A model generated the notes under the pieces. The model did no database searches. It was not told where the DNA came from and saw nothing but the letters and a program-made list of their open reading frames with translations. A DNA stretch of 64,000 bases from Paracoccaceae bacterium (GTDB lineage Bacteria > Pseudomonadota > Alphaproteobacteria > Rhodobacterales > Rhodobacteraceae): assembly GCA_024742575.1 (NCBI GenBank), contig JANSYF010000001.1:83606-147605 (forward strand), in the 5' to 3' direction. A program made the position numbers and the translations under genes. Shown piece by piece: positions 17,548-26,003 of the stretch; the stretch's first letter is position 1, and each line of letters starts with the position of its first letter.

Positions 17548-18471
17548 ATGGATTGGCAGACCGAGATCACAGCGGCGCAAGAGCGGATCGCCGGACACAT
17601 CGTGCCAACACCGACGCTGCAAACCAGCGCCTTTGGTCAGGATGTCGCGCTCAAGCTGGAGCAGATGCAGCACACCGGCAGCTTTAAGCCACGCGGTGCC
17701 TTCAACACGCTGCTGGCATCGGACGTTCCTAAAGCCGGGGTCGTCGCGGCCTCGGGCGGCAACCATGGGGCTGCGGTGGCATTTGCGGCACAGAAACTGG
17801 GGCATCGCGCGCGAATTTTCGTCCCCGAAATCGCCGGACCCTCCAAGATCGAGCTGATCAAACGTACCGGAGCAGAGCTGACCGTGGTGCCCGGCGAATA
17901 TGCCAACGCATTGGAACTGGCCGAGCGTGAAGCTTTGGAAAGTGGCGCGATGCAAATCCACGCTTACGACGCGCCCCTGACAGTCGTTGGTCAAGGCACG
18001 GTGATGCTGGAATGGGAACAGCAAGGGCTGGACGCGGACACGGTGTTGATCGCCGTGGGCGGTGGTGGCCTGATCGCAGGCGCGTTGGCCTGGCTTGGCG
18101 ATCGTCGCAAGGTGGTGGCGGTCGAGCCAATGACCTCTTGTGCTTTGCATGCGGCGTTGGACGCTGGTGCGCCGATGGATGTGCCTGTGTCCGGTGTTGC
18201 AGCAAATGCGCTGGGTGCACGGCGGATTGGGGGTATCTGTTTCGATCTGGCCACATCGGCGAGTGTGCAAAGTGTGCTCGTATCAGACAGTGCCATCATC
18301 GACGCGCAGGCCGCGCTATGGCAGGCGCATCGGCAATTGGTGGAACCGGCTGGGGCCACCGCCTTGGCTGCACTAATGTCCGGAACCTACACCCCCGCTG
18401 AAGGAGAGCGTGTGGCAGTTCTGGTTTGCGGCGGGAATATCGCGCCAGAGCCGGAAATTGCGCTGCGTTGA
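17548..18471 (+). CDS. PLP-dependent threonine/serine dehydratase family protein
   Basis: Fold-type II PLP enzyme of 307 residues, matching the catalytic domain of threonine dehydratase and serine racemase without a regulatory ACT domain. The PLP lysine is in GSFKPRGAFNTLL (about residue 52), the phosphate of PLP would be held by VGGGGLIAGAL, and ASGGNHGAAVAFAA binds the substrate carboxylate. The late PAGATALAAL is also typical. The ATG at 17548 has AGAGAGGCGAAGCG upstream. Lack of the ACT domain suggests a catabolic or racemase-type enzyme rather than the isoleucine-regulated biosynthetic form; threonine, serine or hydroxyaspartate are all possible substrates. Confidence 0.87.
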   Translation: MDWQTEITAAQERIAGHIVPTPTLQTSAFGQDVALKLEQMQHTGSFKPRGAFNTLLASDVPKAGVVAASGGNHGAAVAFAAQKLGHRARIFVPEIAGPSKIELIKRTGAELTVVPGEYANALELAEREALESGAMQIHAYDAPLTVVGQGTVMLEWEQQGLDADTVLIAVGGGGLIAGALAWLGDRRKVVAVEPMTSCALHAALDAGAPMDVPVSGVAANALGARRIGGICFDLATSASVQSVLVSDSAIIDAQAALWQAHRQLVEPAGATALAALMSGTYTPAEGERVAVLVCGGNIAPEPEIALR

Positions 18472-18484
18472 TCCGAAACGCCTA

Positions 18485-19558
18485 TCAGCTGGGTGACAAA
18501 AGGCAGTACCTCACCATGCGGTAATTGCTTTGATACCCCTGTCGTTCCGTGCTCGAATTCGGAGAGGGAATACCGAAGAAATAGGCGCGATGATACTCTT
18601 TGGATGGATCGGCCAGCCACTCTGTCAACATGTCCGTGTCTCGCATGCAAGCAGCGCTGTTCTTGCTCATCCCCATCCAGACACCGCCTGATGGATCAAT
18701 AGCATCAAAGTGATGCAAACCCGACCCCGACGCTTTGTTCGTCACCAGCACCCAGTGATCCCCGAGTGACTTGTCGGAATGCTTGTCCTTGTAATCGACA
18801 TGAGCAGCAACGACGCCGCCTGCCGCGATATGGCCCTCGGCGTGGTCTGTCGGGTTCGCTGGCAAGGGCTGATCCCATCTTCCTGCGCCAAATCGCTCGA
18901 TGCTCATCCCCAGCAAGGGTGCTAGGATAAACGGATTCAGACCGCCCGACGAATAGCACGTGTTGTCCTTCGCGATTTTGTTGGCATGGATCGGTGTCAG
19001 GTCTTTGGCCAACACGCCCTTGGGCCAGGATGACGTAGGCCGCCCAATTCCCGTTGCGGCCATTGTCATCACGCACAGAAAGCACCCTTCCTGTGAGATC
19101 GTCACATCCTTGCCATCGCGCTGATAGCCTAGTTTTTCCGACTTGTACGCTCCCTGATTGTACGCCTTGAAACCCGCATTTCCCAGCGCGTCCCTGATCG
19201 GGTCCATGACAGGACCAGAATCCACCGGGTTGATGTTGCCGGGGCCAACTGCGCCGGTGAGCGCCGTCCACGTCTTTCCCCGAGGGTCGACTCGCCCATC
19301 GCATTTGTCGAATGCCCATCGCATGATTTTATATTGAAACTGCACCACCGCGCTGCCGGTGATTGCGGAGGAGGTCGGATCCGGGTCCGGCATCAGTGAA
19401 AACCCGTCCGCCGTCAAAAGGCCAGCGTTCGCGCATTCCTCGCGGAATCGGGGGTCGCCATATATATGCATGTCGAGAAGAAACCGGACTTCTTTGAGGT
19501 CGGTCGGAAGATTTATTCCGCCCAGGCCGACAGAACATGTCAAATGCACCATGCTCAT
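18485..19558 (-). CDS. putative C39/papain-like cysteine peptidase or amidase, function unassigned
   Basis: 357 residues when started at the ATG at 19558, which has TTTGGAGACGCACTG upstream. The N-terminus (SVGLGGINLPTDLKEVRFLL) resembles the start of a peptidoglycan-binding-like helical module. The second half looks like a cysteine peptidase: Cys in SQEGCFLCVMTMAATGIG, His in LGDHWVLVTNKA, and an Asp/Asn candidate in DAIDPSGGVWMG, in the Cys-His-Asp order of C39-like folds. No signal peptide is obvious. The frame extends to 20101, but that part overlaps dapD and is rejected. It is divergent from dapD, and the region around its start is richer in AT than its neighbours, a hint of recent acquisition. 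Could be a phage- or secretion-system-derived cell-wall enzyme. Confidence 0.6.
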   Translation of the reverse strand: MSMVHLTCSVGLGGINLPTDLKEVRFLLDMHIYGDPRFREECANAGLLTADGFSLMPDPDPTSSAITGSAVVQFQYKIMRWAFDKCDGRVDPRGKTWTALTGAVGPGNINPVDSGPVMDPIRDALGNAGFKAYNQGAYKSEKLGYQRDGKDVTISQEGCFLCVMTMAATGIGRPTSSWPKGVLAKDLTPIHANKIAKDNTCYSSGGLNPFILAPLLGMSIERFGAGRWDQPLPANPTDHAEGHIAAGGVVAAHVDYKDKHSDKSLGDHWVLVTNKASGSGLHHFDAIDPSGGVWMGMSKNSAACMRDTDMLTEWLADPSKEYHRAYFFGIPSPNSSTERQGYQSNYRMVRYCLLSPS

Positions 19559-19751
19559 CAGTGCGTCTCCAAATTGGTTATTTGAAAAATGCTTAAATTG
19601 CGTCTTAAGACTAACGCCGCTTTGAAACCGCGCAAGCATTTCCTGATGCCAAACTGTCCTGTTGAACGCTTCCTCTACGGACAAAAACGCGTCGTTGCCC
19701 CCAGCCGTACGATTGCGTAAGGAGCAGCGACCGAACAGCGAGGAGGCCATC

Positions 19752-20579
19752 ATGGACATCACCAGCCTGGAAACAGCCATCGAAGCCGCGTGGGACGCGC
19801 GCGATACGATCACACCGTCAACGGGCGGCGAAACCCGCGAGGCGATTGAAGACACCCTTAACGCTCTGGACAGTGGATCGCTGCGGGTTGCGGAAAAGCA
19901 GGATGATGGCAGCTGGCATGTGAACCAGTGGGCCAAGAAAGCCGTACTGCTGGGCTTCCGCATTAAAGATATGGAACAGCAGGCCGGCGGACCACAGGGC
20001 GCTGGCTGGTGGGATAAGGTCGATAGCAAATTCAAAGGCTGGGGCGACGACCAGTGGCGCGCAGCGGGCTTCCGCGCCGTGCCCAACTGTGTGGTACGCA
20101 AATCGGCCTACATCGCGCCAGGTGTGGTGCTAATGCCATCCTTTGTGAACCTTGGTGCTTATGTCGACGAAGGCACGATGGTCGACACTTGGGCAACCGT
20201 TGGGTCTTGCGCACAGATCGGCAAGAACGTGCACTTGTCCGGTGGCGTTGGGATTGGCGGCGTGCTTGAACCGATGCAGGCGGGGCCGACCATCATCGAA
20301 GACAACTGCTTTATCGGCGCCCGCTCCGAAGTGGTCGAAGGCTGCATCGTGCGCGAAGGCTCGGTTCTGGGCATGGGCGTGTTTATCGGTCAATCGACCA
20401 AGATCGTCGACCGCGAAACGGGCGAAGTGATGTATGGCGAAGTACCGCCCTATTCGGTGGTCGTGGCAGGGTCGATGCCATCAAAGAACGGCATCAACCT
20501 GTATTGCGCGGTGATCGTAAAGCGGGTGGACGAACGGACACGCTCCAAGACCGGCATCAACGAGCTGCTGCGCGATTGA
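19752..20579 (+). CDS. dapD: 2,3,4,5-tetrahydropyridine-2,6-dicarboxylate N-succinyltransferase
   Basis: Transfers succinyl from succinyl-CoA to tetrahydrodipicolinate in the succinylase route to diaminopimelate and lysine. The 275 residues show the helical N-terminal domain ([18 protein letters not shown]) and a left-handed parallel beta-helix built from hexapeptide repeats (about residues 110-225), with [20 protein letters not shown] and the [10 protein letters not shown] stretch. The ATG at 19752 follows GCGAGGAGGCCATC, an excellent ribosome-binding site; an open extension to 19662 is ignored. A hairpin after the stop probably ends the transcript. Confidence 0.97.
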   Translation: MDITSLETAIEAAWDARDTITPSTGGETREAIEDTLNALDSGSLRVAEKQDDGSWHVNQWAKKAVLLGFRIKDMEQQAGGPQGAGWWDKVDSKFKGWGDDQWRAAGFRAVPNCVVRKSAYIAPGVVLMPSFVNLGAYVDEGTMVDTWATVGSCAQIGKNVHLSGGVGIGGVLEPMQAGPTIIEDNCFIGARSEVVEGCIVREGSVLGMGVFIGQSTKIVDRETGEVMYGEVPPYSVVVAGSMPSKNGINLYCAVIVKRVDERTRSKTGINELLRD

Positions 20580-20584
20580 TCTCG

Positions 20585-20606
20585 GGCGCGCGTACGAGCA
20601 CGCGCC
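20585..20606. terminator. hairpin between convergent dapD and rhodanese genes
   Basis: Arms GGCGCG (20585-20590) and CGCGCC (20601-20606) with a 10-nt loop sit exactly between the two stop codons. A TTTTT run follows on the plus strand at 20614-20618, a little far from the stem. Possible shared terminator. Confidence 0.4.
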
Positions 20607-21002
20607 TTACGCCTTTTTGGCGGGCTTCTCACCAACCGGGCCGCCCGCCTTTTTCCAGCCACCAAACCCATCGGTGATGTGGCTGACGTTTTCCAAGCCC
20701 ATCTCTTGGGCGACTTTCGCCGACAACGCAGATCGCCAGCCCGAGGCGCAGTAGAACACAAACCGATTGCCGGTTTGAAACTGCGGCTTGGCATAGGGAC
20801 TTGCGGGGTCGATCCAAAACTCCAGCATACCGCGTGGGCAGTGAAACGCACCGGGAATCATGCCTTCACGCTCCAACTCGCGGGGATCGCGCAGATCGAC
20901 AAAGGTGACGTCGTCGTGACCATGTAGTCCCATCACTTCGGATGCAGGCGCGTGATCGACCACCTCGTTTGCTGCTGCCACCATGTCTTTGACGGATTTC
21001 AT
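20607..21002 (-). CDS. rhodanese-like domain protein
   Basis: Single-domain rhodanese of 131 residues, a cytoplasmic sulfurtransferase-type fold. The active Cys is in FVFYCASGWRSALSA (about residue 83), preceded by FVDLRDPRELEREGMIPGAF and followed by HITDGFGGWKKAGG, all standard positions. The loop CASGWRS is one residue pattern seen in many uncharacterised rhodaneses, and the sulfur donor and acceptor cannot be told. The ATG at 21002 has a strong GGGAGGGACGAT site. It is convergent with dapD and lies alone in its orientation. Basic C-terminal tail PVGEKPAKKA. Confidence 0.9.
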   Translation of the reverse strand: MKSVKDMVAAANEVVDHAPASEVMGLHGHDDVTFVDLRDPRELEREGMIPGAFHCPRGMLEFWIDPASPYAKPQFQTGNRFVFYCASGWRSALSAKVAQEMGLENVSHITDGFGGWKKAGGPVGEKPAKKA

Positions 21003-21116
21003 ATCGTCCCTCCCTATTTGCAGCGCAGTATGCTCAGCAACACGTCGGCAACAACCCTCGACGCGAGATAGGTTTCGTGGCACATGCGAAGCGCATCCCA
21101 GCACACAGGCCACAGA

Positions 21117-21467
21117 ATGAGCGATACCCCTAAGAAGCCGAAAAAGCCGCACGCTGTTTACACCCTCTTGGTCGAGGTCGGTCGGAAGTCCGGCGATGGC
21201 CTACCCAAAGGGGCCACCGGGGCGGCGCTGATGTGCTATGCCTCCGGCGTAGATGAGGCCGAGGCAGTGCGCGAAACCGTGGCGATTCTGAAACAGGCGG
21301 ATATGGCGCCATTGGATGTGACCGGCTACGGCACGTTAGAGGATCGCAAAGAACAGGGCCAAGAGATCGAGTCCGATGAAATCGAGTTGATGCAAAAAGC
21401 GTTGGATGAAAACTCGGTGATCGTTGCACAGGTCACGCCCTATTACGGCGATCAAAACCGCGATTAA
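21117..21467 (+). CDS. conserved hypothetical protein (116 aa)
   Basis: Small soluble alpha/beta protein with a Lys/Pro-rich N-terminus (SDTPKKPKKPHAVYTLLVEV) and conserved-looking LPKGATGAALMCYASG and acidic DEAEAVRETVAILKQ helices. I do not recognise a described family. It sits between dapD and dapE on their strand and could belong to a lysine-pathway transcript interrupted by the Hint genes, but nothing ties it to that pathway chemically. The start at 21117 is chosen over 21084 because the upstream residues are not protein-like; neither has a good ribosome-binding site. The 3' end overlaps the convergent Hint gene by 4 bp. Confidence 0.65.
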   Translation: MSDTPKKPKKPHAVYTLLVEVGRKSGDGLPKGATGAALMCYASGVDEAEAVRETVAILKQADMAPLDVTGYGTLEDRKEQGQEIESDEIELMQKALDENSVIVAQVTPYYGDQNRD

Positions 21468-22543
21468 GCGGCGCGCGCCTCGGCAAGTGTGATCGCTTCG
21501 AAGGACCGCAAAACCTGATAGCCGGCGCGGTGATGCTCCGGCAGAATTGCACGCGACAGATCGCTGAGGACTGACGCCGAACACAGCGCCTTATCGCGCC
21601 TCATCCGGCCAATGTAGAGCGTTTCCAGCGCGGCATCCGGTATTCGAACAGCGTCATGATGTGGCAATAGAACTTGGTGGTACGTGACGAAGCGTGGTGC
21701 AGGTTCGAAATGTCCCGCATAACCGTTGACGAGCGCTGACGCCGGGATCAGCACTTGTTCGCGGCCAAACAGATATTCGACCTCGGGGCCACTGACCAAA
21801 AGGCGCTGATGTCGCGACACCACCACATCCTGCGTCAGGCCGAAATACGGCGCGCGCAGTCGCACGGGTCGAAAGGACCCAAGGCTGGGTACCTCGCGCG
21901 AGGTTGCGTGAAGCACCGGTACCAGTTTTCCATTGGCTGATCGGACCACGTCACCCGTTTGAAGGGTTGTCGCAAGACGCATGCCCTGCGCAGTTTCGAT
22001 CGGGACCGAAGGGGACAACGTCGGCATCGGCCCCACTGGTTCGATATCGGTTGACAGCGCTACGAAGATTACATCGGGGTCGATGTCTGTAAGACCCTTG
22101 GGGCACGCCAGGGCCACAAGATCAGTGAGCATAGGCGCATGTTTTATGGCGAAGTGCCGGATCAAGACATGCTCGGTTTCGGGGCGCGCAACGACCAGTC
22201 GACCCAATTGCTTTTGCACATCCCAACTGATCGTGACCTGTAGCGTATCCGTGCGCGCCTCGAGGCCCCGCTCGACCACCTCGTGGACGACATCGTCGCC
22301 TTGGGCAATCACCAGCACGACGCTGCCATGAGGTGTAGACATAAGCGAGAAACTCGACACGGATGTGCCTTCGCGCTTGTAGCTAAGTAGTCTTTGCGGA
22401 CGACCATCCGGTGACAACCGTGTTTCCAGAACGATTGACCCAGACGGCGCACAGGCCCGTGGCCGACGGTCGAGGATGTTCTCGACCTCTTCACGCACCC
22501 AAGCACTGCGTGTTTCGCAATCAAACAGGGCAAACCAACTCAT
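21464..22543 (-). CDS. Hint-domain-like protein lacking the catalytic cysteine
   Basis: 359 residues. The C-terminal part (about 185-345) aligns by eye with Hint domains of the roseobacter type: MRLATTLQTGDVVRSANGK, DVVVSRHQRLLVSGPEVEYL (the SPQHR/SRHQR loop), ALVNGYAGHF and TYHQVLLPHHDAVRI. The first residue of active Hint domains is Cys, in PCFVAGTLI-type motifs; here the equivalent is SVPIETAQGM, so self-cleavage is doubtful. The N-terminal 180 residues are unassigned. The ATG overlaps the stop of the upstream Hint gene by 4 bp (22540-22543), so the two are coupled. It could be a degenerate partner or inhibitor; that is inference. Confidence 0.7.
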   Translation of the reverse strand: MSWFALFDCETRSAWVREEVENILDRRPRACAPSGSIVLETRLSPDGRPQRLLSYKREGTSVSSFSLMSTPHGSVVLVIAQGDDVVHEVVERGLEARTDTLQVTISWDVQKQLGRLVVARPETEHVLIRHFAIKHAPMLTDLVALACPKGLTDIDPDVIFVALSTDIEPVGPMPTLSPSVPIETAQGMRLATTLQTGDVVRSANGKLVPVLHATSREVPSLGSFRPVRLRAPYFGLTQDVVVSRHQRLLVSGPEVEYLFGREQVLIPASALVNGYAGHFEPAPRFVTYHQVLLPHHDAVRIPDAALETLYIGRMRRDKALCSASVLSDLSRAILPEHHRAGYQVLRSFEAITLAEARAA

Positions 22544-24111
22544 GCAGCCACCCCAAACAGCATCTGGGCTTCATGCTTTTTAAGAATCTGGCGGGCTGCC
22601 GTTCCGTAGCCTTCGCCAGTCTCAGGATCGAGTTCGGGAAACAACCCGACGATCTCTTCGATGATGTCCTCTTCAAAGGCGTCCAGCGTTTGTGGGCCGG
22701 GTAAAAAGCTTTCGGTCGCCAGACCGTTGGACAGGATGATCTCGTGCTGATCAAACAGGAGATGCACATAAGTTACCGTGCCACCTTCGATGGTTTTTAC
22801 GGTGCCGCCGTTGACCAAGTGCTTGGCTGCGACCAACACTTCGGGTGTTCCGAAAACAAGGTCTGCCAAGGGATCACGCACCAGAATGCGATGCTGGGGC
22901 GACAGCATCAAAGCGCCATGATTGCCAAAAGCTTTTGCGGCCACACGCACAGGCGCATACGCGCCCACGGCGGCAACTGTTCGCTGCCCGCTCCAGCGTA
23001 ACGGCTGCAATCCATGGTCCATCGTCCAGACCCGTATTCCCGGGGTTAGATCTTCGACGCGGCGCGCACCCAGCTCGGTTTCAATCAATGTCCCCGCCAC
23101 AAAACAGGGAACCGTCGCTATAGTGACAAAGCCCGTGTCCGCTTCACCGTTCGCGCTTTCAATACCATAGGTAAAGTTAACAGTTTCGAAGTCAGAATCT
23201 GAAGTAACGGACAAGGTGCCATCCGCGTTCAGAGTAACTACCTGCCCGGTGCCCAACGTGACGCTGTCGCCTGCGCTCACGGCGATACCGTTGATATGGG
23301 TGATGAACATCACGCCGCCGGTCAGGTTGATGTCATTGTCCAAGACGTCCAGCACCTTGGTCCGGTTCGTGTACATGCTCACGAGGTCGGATCGTGCCAC
23401 GAGCTCGGTCTGGACCGAGTCTCCGGCGATCAGCAGGTTGGAATCGTAGCTGGAGTCGGCAACATCCGCGATCCCGATACGGATTGAATTCACTTCGTCC
23501 GGATTGACCAACATGGTCATGGTCAGGGTGACGGTAAAGCCATCCATCTCAGTGTTATAATCGTCGCCCGTATTGTCCTTGAAAAGGTTGATATTCGCAG
23601 TCGTGTTAAGGTTCGCGGGGTCAACGTCCCCGTCGCCGGCAACGATGTCGACCTGTTGACCATTGATCCAAACGCCTACGAAATCCTGATAGATCGAGTT
23701 CGTGAATTCGGGATATTCTTCAGACGAAAACACAAAGCGCATCGTCATCACTTCGTTTTCTGGAATGAAATCGATATCGAGGTAAGTCGCGTCGTAGGTG
23801 TTGTTCCCGGCGGCGGTATTAAAATCCGGGTTGTTATTTTCCCCGCTGTTGCCTGTTGTCGTTGACGCGCTTCGGTTGGGATCGCCACTGTTTTGTGTGA
23901 ATGCCCTGACCTGGCCGGTGGACAGGATGACCCCTGTATCCGACGGTGTGACACCCGGTGCTAAAGTATCGCCGTTGCTGTAGATCGCGGAAGCCCGGCT
24001 GTCACCGCTATAGCTGGCACCCACGACCGAAACACCCGACCCAAAGATCGCGTTGGCCATCGCAATCGCGTTGGCACCTGTGTTGTATGAAAGCTCCGCG
24101 CCTGTCGCCAT
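22540..24111 (-). CDS. choice-of-anchor L domain and C-terminal Hint domain protein
   Basis: 523-residue probably secreted protein. Residues about 10-195 match the choice-of-anchor L type of surface domain, with AIFGSGVSVVGASYSGDS, FVFSSEEYPEFTNSIYQDFV and later GIADVADSSYDSNLLIAGDS. Residues about 235-330 look like a cadherin-like repeat (DVLDNDINLTGG). The Hint domain (about 332-480) begins with PCFVAGTLIETELGARRVED, including the catalytic Cys, and has LSPQHRILVRDPLADLVFG. The protein has no signal peptide and is very acidic with few Lys, as expected for type I-secreted proteins. Hint domains of this kind occur at the C-terminus of large roseobacter exoproteins and may self-process. First gene of the Hint pair. 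Confidence 0.82.
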   Translation of the reverse strand: MATGAELSYNTGANAIAMANAIFGSGVSVVGASYSGDSRASAIYSNGDTLAPGVTPSDTGVILSTGQVRAFTQNSGDPNRSASTTTGNSGENNNPDFNTAAGNNTYDATYLDIDFIPENEVMTMRFVFSSEEYPEFTNSIYQDFVGVWINGQQVDIVAGDGDVDPANLNTTANINLFKDNTGDDYNTEMDGFTVTLTMTMLVNPDEVNSIRIGIADVADSSYDSNLLIAGDSVQTELVARSDLVSMYTNRTKVLDVLDNDINLTGGVMFITHINGIAVSAGDSVTLGTGQVVTLNADGTLSVTSDSDFETVNFTYGIESANGEADTGFVTIATVPCFVAGTLIETELGARRVEDLTPGIRVWTMDHGLQPLRWSGQRTVAAVGAYAPVRVAAKAFGNHGALMLSPQHRILVRDPLADLVFGTPEVLVAAKHLVNGGTVKTIEGGTVTYVHLLFDQHEIILSNGLATESFLPGPQTLDAFEEDIIEEIVGLFPELDPETGEGYGTAARQILKKHEAQMLFGVAA

Positions 24112-24381
24112 TTTTGCCTCAAAAGGCCCAAGGCACTTGTTCAGACGCGGTTACCTCACAGCCGGTGTGTTCACCGTGCCGTGCCACTGACTGTTTACTG
24201 CTCCGCCTCGAGCCATTTTATCTTTATTGCTTGATAGTTAATACGAAAGATATCCAAGTGTCATCCTTTCGATAGCATGCGCATCAAGACGTGCGTTGGC
24301 ATTTGAGTCCTTTTCGCCACATTTGCCTCTACCTAAGGTTGGCGTTAGCCAAGGCGAGACACGAAGCAGAAGGCAGAAGCG
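24112..24381. other. intergenic region between divergent Hint operon and dapE
   Basis: 270 bp without a convincing gene. It is richer in AT than its surroundings (notably 24216-24260) and must hold both divergent promoters. I could not place a confident -35/-10 pair or a hairpin. Confidence 0.6.
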
Positions 24382-25530
24382 ATGACGCAGACCGATCCTA
24401 TTGAGTTAACCGCAGCGCTTGTTCGTTGCCCATCTGTCACGCCAGAAGAAGGTGGTGCGCTGATACTGTTGCAAGACTTGCTTGAGCGCGCAGGGTTTGT
24501 TTGCACCCGAGTTGATCGCGGCGAAGTGTCAAACCTGTTTGCCCGCTGGGGGGGCAAGGGTCATGCCCGGACGTTCGGGTTCAACGGCCACACCGATGTG
24601 GTTCCATTGGGCAATCCTGACGCTTGGTCGATGCCTCCATTTGGGGCTGAGATCAAAGACGGTATGATGTACGGGCGCGGATCGACCGACATGAAATCGG
24701 GTGTCGCCGCCTTTGCTGCAGCTGCGGTGGATTTTGTCCAGAATACGCCCCCAGACGGCGCGGTGATCCTGACTATTACAGGCGACGAGGAGGGCGATGC
24801 GATTGACGGCACGATGGCGTTGCTCGACTGGATGGAAACCCATGATGAGCAGATGAGCGTCTGTCTGGTTGGGGAACCCACCAGCCCGGATCACATGGGT
24901 CAGATGATGAAAATCGGGCGGCGCGGGTCCATGAACGCGTGGTTCACGGTGACCGGCAAGCAGGGTCATTCCGCGTATCCGCACCGCGCCCTGAACCCGA
25001 TGCCCGCAATGGCGCGATTGATGGATCGGCTTGCCTCGCACGAGTTGGATCAGGGGACCGACCATTTCGATGCATCGACGCTGGCGGTGGTGACCATCGA
25101 CACAGGCAATGCGGCCACGAATGTGATCCCCGCCGAAACACGGGCCTGCATCAACATCCGGTTCAACGACATCCATACGGGTGAGGGCCTGTCCTACTGG
25201 CTACGCGACGAGGCGGCCAAGGTGGATGCCGAATTCGGCACCAAGACCGAGGTGAAGATCAAGATCTCTGGCGAAGCGTTCCTGACCCCGCCGGGGCCGC
25301 TGTCCGATTTGGTGGCCAAAGCTGTCGAGGCGGAAACGGGTGTCACGCCAGAGCTGTCTACGACCGGCGGCACATCGGATGCGCGGTTCGTCAAGAACCA
25401 TTGCCCTGTGGTGGAATTCGGCCTTGTCGGCAAGACGATGCACGCCGTCGATGAACGGGTCGAGGTGGCGCAGATCGTACAGCTTAAGGCGATCTATGCC
25501 CGCATCCTTCAGGATTATTTTGCGCAATGA
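24382..25530 (+). CDS. dapE: succinyl-diaminopimelate desuccinylase
   Basis: M20-family zinc hydrolase that removes succinate from N-succinyl-LL-diaminopimelate, two steps after DapD. In 382 residues: [14 protein letters not shown] with the first metal His/Asp, [16 protein letters not shown] with the bridging Asp, [12 protein letters not shown] with the catalytic Glu pair, and the C-terminal [14 protein letters not shown] with the last His. The lid/dimerisation domain occupies about residues 180-295. GAAGGCAGAAGCG precedes the ATG. Its stop overlaps the start of a GNAT gene by 4 bp, so at least these two are an operon. Normal length, all ligands present. Confidence 0.97.
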   Translation: MTQTDPIELTAALVRCPSVTPEEGGALILLQDLLERAGFVCTRVDRGEVSNLFARWGGKGHARTFGFNGHTDVVPLGNPDAWSMPPFGAEIKDGMMYGRGSTDMKSGVAAFAAAAVDFVQNTPPDGAVILTITGDEEGDAIDGTMALLDWMETHDEQMSVCLVGEPTSPDHMGQMMKIGRRGSMNAWFTVTGKQGHSAYPHRALNPMPAMARLMDRLASHELDQGTDHFDASTLAVVTIDTGNAATNVIPAETRACINIRFNDIHTGEGLSYWLRDEAAKVDAEFGTKTEVKIKISGEAFLTPPGPLSDLVAKAVEAETGVTPELSTTGGTSDARFVKNHCPVVEFGLVGKTMHAVDERVEVAQIVQLKAIYARILQDYFAQ

Positions 25531-25955
25531 GCGTGACCGTCTCAAAGGTCGCGGACCCGGCCGACTGTTATGCGATCCGGTATGTGGTGTTCGTTGAAGG
25601 GCAGAACGTTCCTGTAGAATTGGAGCGTGACGATCTGGACGCCACTGCGATTCACTTGCTGGCAACAGATAACGGCGCGCCAGTTGGCGCGGCCCGGATC
25701 GTGCTGAAGGGCGATACCGGCAAGATCGGTCGCGTCTGTGTTCTGAAACAAGCGCGCGGCACTGGCCTTGGCGCCGCATTGATCCGCGAAGCTCTGGAAA
25801 TCCTGCACGACACACCCGGCATCACCCGCGCCGCACTGGGCGCGCAGATTGCCGCTTTGGGGTTCTATGAGAAGCTGGGGTTCACCGCCTATGGCGAAGT
25901 GTTCGATGATGCCGGGATTGACCATCGCATGATGGAACTGCGCTTGGACACCTGA
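25527..25955 (+). CDS. GNAT family N-acetyltransferase
   Basis: 142-residue acetyl-CoA-dependent acyltransferase fold, closest in pattern to the YjcF/ElaA-like group ([22 protein letters not shown] at the N-terminus). The acetyl-CoA loop reads [22 protein letters not shown], and a C-terminal [20 protein letters not shown] completes the fold. The substrate is unknown; in this family it may be a small amine or a protein N-terminus. Translationally coupled to dapE by an ATGA overlap, which is a common arrangement but does not prove a role in lysine synthesis. Confidence 0.88.
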   Translation: MSVTVSKVADPADCYAIRYVVFVEGQNVPVELERDDLDATAIHLLATDNGAPVGAARIVLKGDTGKIGRVCVLKQARGTGLGAALIREALEILHDTPGITRAALGAQIAALGFYEKLGFTAYGEVFDDAGIDHRMMELRLDT

Positions 25956-26003
25956 CGCGACTTTCGCCATGACGCGCCACATCGCGCGTGCTACCTGAGT
26001 CCT

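Noticed and set aside
19559..20101. N-terminal extension of the cysteine-peptidase candidate across dapD
   Set aside because: It is antisense to dapD, rich in Ser/Arg/Cys as expected of a reverse-strand shadow, and an ATG with a GGAG site lies at 19558.
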